A stretch of DNA of 64,000 nt from Symbiodinium natans (taxonomy: Eukaryota > Sar > Dinophyceae > Suessiales > Symbiodiniaceae): positions 1 to 64,000 of the forward strand of contig CAJNDS010002799.1 in the NCBI GenBank assembly GCA_905221605.1, written 5' to 3'. How positions within the stretch are numbered: position 1 is the first letter of the stretch; each line of letters starts with the position of its first letter. Positions 63,001-64,000 of this stretch are shown one piece after another. The position numbers and the translations under genes were made by a program. The notes below the pieces were generated by a model that saw nothing but the letters and a program-made list of their open reading frames with translations, ran no database searches and was not told where the DNA came from.

Positions 63001-64000
63001 CTGTCCAGCGCTGAGAGTGAGCTCGCGGCGCTCACGGAGATAGCCAGGGAAGGTCTCTACATTGCCCTCTTGACAGAGACCATCTTGGAAGGCATTCCGC
63101 AGGACAGGGAGACCGGTTACTATCTCTTGAAGGGTTACTCTGACTCTGAAAGCGCAGTTTGTATCTCAAAAATGGGAACATTGCTGAGGAAAGTTCGCCA
63201 TATAGAGTTAAGAGCCGCATTTCTCCAGGAACTTGTGGATCGTGGAAGGTTCGCGATTGAGCACATACCGGGGGCCATCAACCCCGCAGATGCTCTAACG
63301 AAAAGTCCCACGAATGACAGTTTGGCAAGCTTGTGTGAGGCTTGTGGCTTGACCACCGAGCCGGTTGGCTGGGAAGAAAAAGCTTCAGGCACTAGCGTTT
63401 CGGTTACCTTTAAAGAGCCCAATACCTGCGACGAAGTGCTCGCAATTCCGAGCTCGTGGAAGGACGAGGCCTACAGAGTTGCTTCTGGGGAGGCCACCAT
63501 GGTTGTCTTGGAACTCTGTTGCGAAGAGGAAAGCGCGATAGCCCAAGCTTGTAAGCGGGAACGTGACATCGCGTACTTTGGAATCACCAAGAAGCTAGAC
63601 TTGCTGAGTAGAGAGGCTTCTTTGTTGCTAAAAGGGATTTTGGAAAAGATGGCTTCTAACGAAAGAATCTACGTGTATGCACATTTGTCTACGCCGTGCA
63701 GCGCAGGTAGTGGCCTTAGGCACCTGCGTTTCTCAAAGGACGTGAAGAACCGGGCGAGATGGAGAGCTAGTCTGGAGGTACACAAAAAGTCCTGGAGACG
63801 CATACGAGCAGTTTTCCAGGACTATGCTGGCCACGAGAGGCTCCTCCTCTCCCACGAATGGCCTAAAGGGTCTGGCCTTTGGGGAGAAACAGTCTACAAG
63901 TCAACAGCGAAAAGACTGGGACTCGAGCACGAGTGTTTGGTAGACCGGTGTTGTTTCGAGGAAGCTGGCAACCGTATCCTGAAGCATTGGTGGTTCGTCA
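60091..64000 (+). CDS. copia pol: integrase, reverse transcriptase, RNase H, methyltransferase-like tail (3' incomplete)
   Basis: Frame open from 60073; first Met at 60091. The N-terminal zinc finger appears as HRSRGHFPYDVNCEACTSSK. Integrase catalytic residues: Asp in IGMDFYYFG (60586), Asp in VRCDQESAL (60754) and Glu in RPQSKGAIERQ (60877). After an acidic linker comes the copia RT: VLTSRWVNTIKRKG, SRLVVRDYASMGG, CDVSVAFMHAAV and FYVDDLLIYS (YVDD at 62347-62358). RNase H: CFTDASWSLN, SSAESELAALTEI, GYSDSESAVC and HIPGAINPADALTK. From about 63480 an extra domain follows: VVLELCCEEESAI, YAHLSTPCSAGSGLR, LLLSHEWPKGSGLW and CLVDRCCFEEAGN, with motifs in the order of a C5-methyltransferase-like fold (cofactor loop, PC, ENP-like EWP, CxxG/K). 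The frame overlaps the preceding one by 131 bp (60073-60203) in the +1 phase, compatible with frameshifting. No stop before the window end. Confidence 0.9.
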   Translation, partial: MCLGLCLDRNLWSLLVCMAWCCAWSVCGCCLLRRKGDDEKGSRSTSEHSHLRVVRGLPLPGKGTQAEPLELDSDIPRSSEREERGEKESPLPKPQGAEPPKPPEPPGGAEVSDRIPLRSVALQVHRSRGHFPYDVNCEACTSSKGKVPARRLRRRLQREDQTIGMDFYYFGRLRVLLLAHCSSNYTTVIPAMNLDDPDLFYNIGRVIREMGLVNKMVTVRCDQESALMSLAEKLTTRTGDVAVSGVIVDVVPGYRPQSKGAIERQVETMKQGFWAVWLDLEREVARNSAPEDWNKKLPLGGMLWQACVLYSARCYNLWSFSHQDVTTPIDRLHEEIVHRTRTLPFGCLVYAKVGGSKAHQQKYRGKKTVKAVYLGPKEPRGGGVFAAPVGQTEIDIFPVCRALEGAKGEPVYDVGAIHALSTSQPLVLDPADPERPIMFEPPPDPVKSEDPDPGFENEDEEMVPDDPDPLNDIPSYVEPTDDEGEGGLGSPEMQPDDLEDMEIDWLTNHLLESLFKGPDILATSKEVADSFTLKFGGSKIKCQVPRNAVSETSGEQLDPELLYASMKLELEELESFGVGKVISEAEARKSARESGRRVLTSRWVNTIKRKGLYRSRLVVRDYASMGGTTLSEGIYSPTTSLEGLRLLLALLCKKGSVLSCDVSVAFMHAAVSRPEYVELPNNVSIADSSVPQKAGNKKVYLRLHKAMNGLRSAPLSWYKELSSYLEKSGFSPSLDPTIYRRKTSKGLTLVLFYVDDLLIYSEDPSEGKRVFEGLQKRYKLKLTGELPENGAGEVSFLGRRIFRRSGDKRVYFGLDSKYLDACCSEYNITKPSPKLPSLEKRYSDLVRKGQTEKISPAAREKYRRTLGRLAWAALSRPDLQFCCGFLGRHQAAPDEAAETCMRDVLKWIKGLPHRVQVFPSTREILEDDADPQAVSCFTDASWSLNSVSGGVITWENCCLKTFSRKQSTTALSSAESELAALTEIAREGLYIALLTETILEGIPQDRETGYYLLKGYSDSESAVCISKMGTLLRKVRHIELRAAFLQELVDRGRFAIEHIPGAINPADALTKSPTNDSLASLCEACGLTTEPVGWEEKASGTSVSVTFKEPNTCDEVLAIPSSWKDEAYRVASGEATMVVLELCCEEESAIAQACKRERDIAYFGITKKLDLLSREASLLLKGILEKMASNERIYVYAHLSTPCSAGSGLRHLRFSKDVKNRARWRASLEVHKKSWRRIRAVFQDYAGHERLLLSHEWPKGSGLWGETVYKSTAKRLGLEHECLVDRCCFEEAGNRILKHWWFV

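Larger units (their letters stand above)
54290..64000 (+). mobile_element. Large Ty1/copia retrotransposon, 3' end beyond window
   Basis: Order on the plus strand: short 5' LTR, primer-binding site, gag, protease, extra ORF, integrase, reverse transcriptase, RNase H, methyltransferase-like tail. The integrase-before-RT order defines Ty1/copia. It is inserted in the last copy of the 1-kb tandem repeat. The N-terminal gag part is frameshifted, but the pol frame is open for over 1,300 codons to the window end. Confidence 0.9.

Overview
The window looks like transposon-packed nuclear DNA of a microbial eukaryote, most likely a dinoflagellate. This is inferred from degenerate TTTAGGG-type telomere-like repeats (read here as CCCTAAA), tyrosine-recombinase (YR) and Ty1/copia retrotransposons with Gly/Lys-rich CCCH or CCHC Gag proteins, and retroelement-encoded cytosine-methyltransferase-like domains, which have been reported in dinoflagellates. 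I found no ordinary host gene, rRNA or intact tRNA. Nearly everything recognisable is mobile or repetitive.

Layout. (1) 1-9020: unique filler, then blocks of telomere-like higher-order repeat (unit about 320 bp). One block is split by a 2.96-kb element with split direct repeats (N1, 2908-5867). Another is split by a 1.88-kb element with terminal inverted repeats (6001-7876). (2) 9021-29990: a broken LINE (endonuclease at 9021-9364, reverse transcriptase from 27290) carries a YR retrotransposon, E1 (9365-27289, minus strand). E1 carries a second one, E2 (12455-21308, minus strand), inside its pol gene. Removing E2 at the deduced ends restores the E1 pol frame exactly. (3) 30030-32350: a copia fragment (Gag-protease only), minus strand. 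(4) 32350-35660: little recognisable, plus a gag remnant. (5) 35682-45277: remains of two more YR elements, E4 and E3, with E3 inserted in the RNase H region of E4, ending in a 366-bp inverted repeat that carries opposed YR fragments. (6) 45278-49330: a minisatellite and a 280-bp dimeric satellite. (7) 49580-51292: an intact ISXO2/Merlin-like transposase gene. (8) 51394-54289: a tandem repeat of about 1 kb. (9) 54290-64000: a large copia element running off the window, with an extra 695-codon ORF between protease and integrase.

How the genes work together. In E1, E2 and E3 the minus-strand order is YR, Gag, then pol, with split direct repeats A1-ORFs-B1-A2-B2. The E1 and E2 pol proteins combine a C5-cytosine-methyltransferase-like domain, a 2-oxoglutarate/Fe(II)-dioxygenase-like domain (HxD...H...R) resembling TET/JBP enzymes, reverse transcriptase and RNase H. 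The order of the first two domains is swapped between E1 and E2. The unrelated copia element also ends in a methyltransferase-like region. If active, such elements would carry a DNA-modification writer and possibly an eraser with the replication machinery. That is my main hypothesis from this window. All function calls rest on motif reading by eye.
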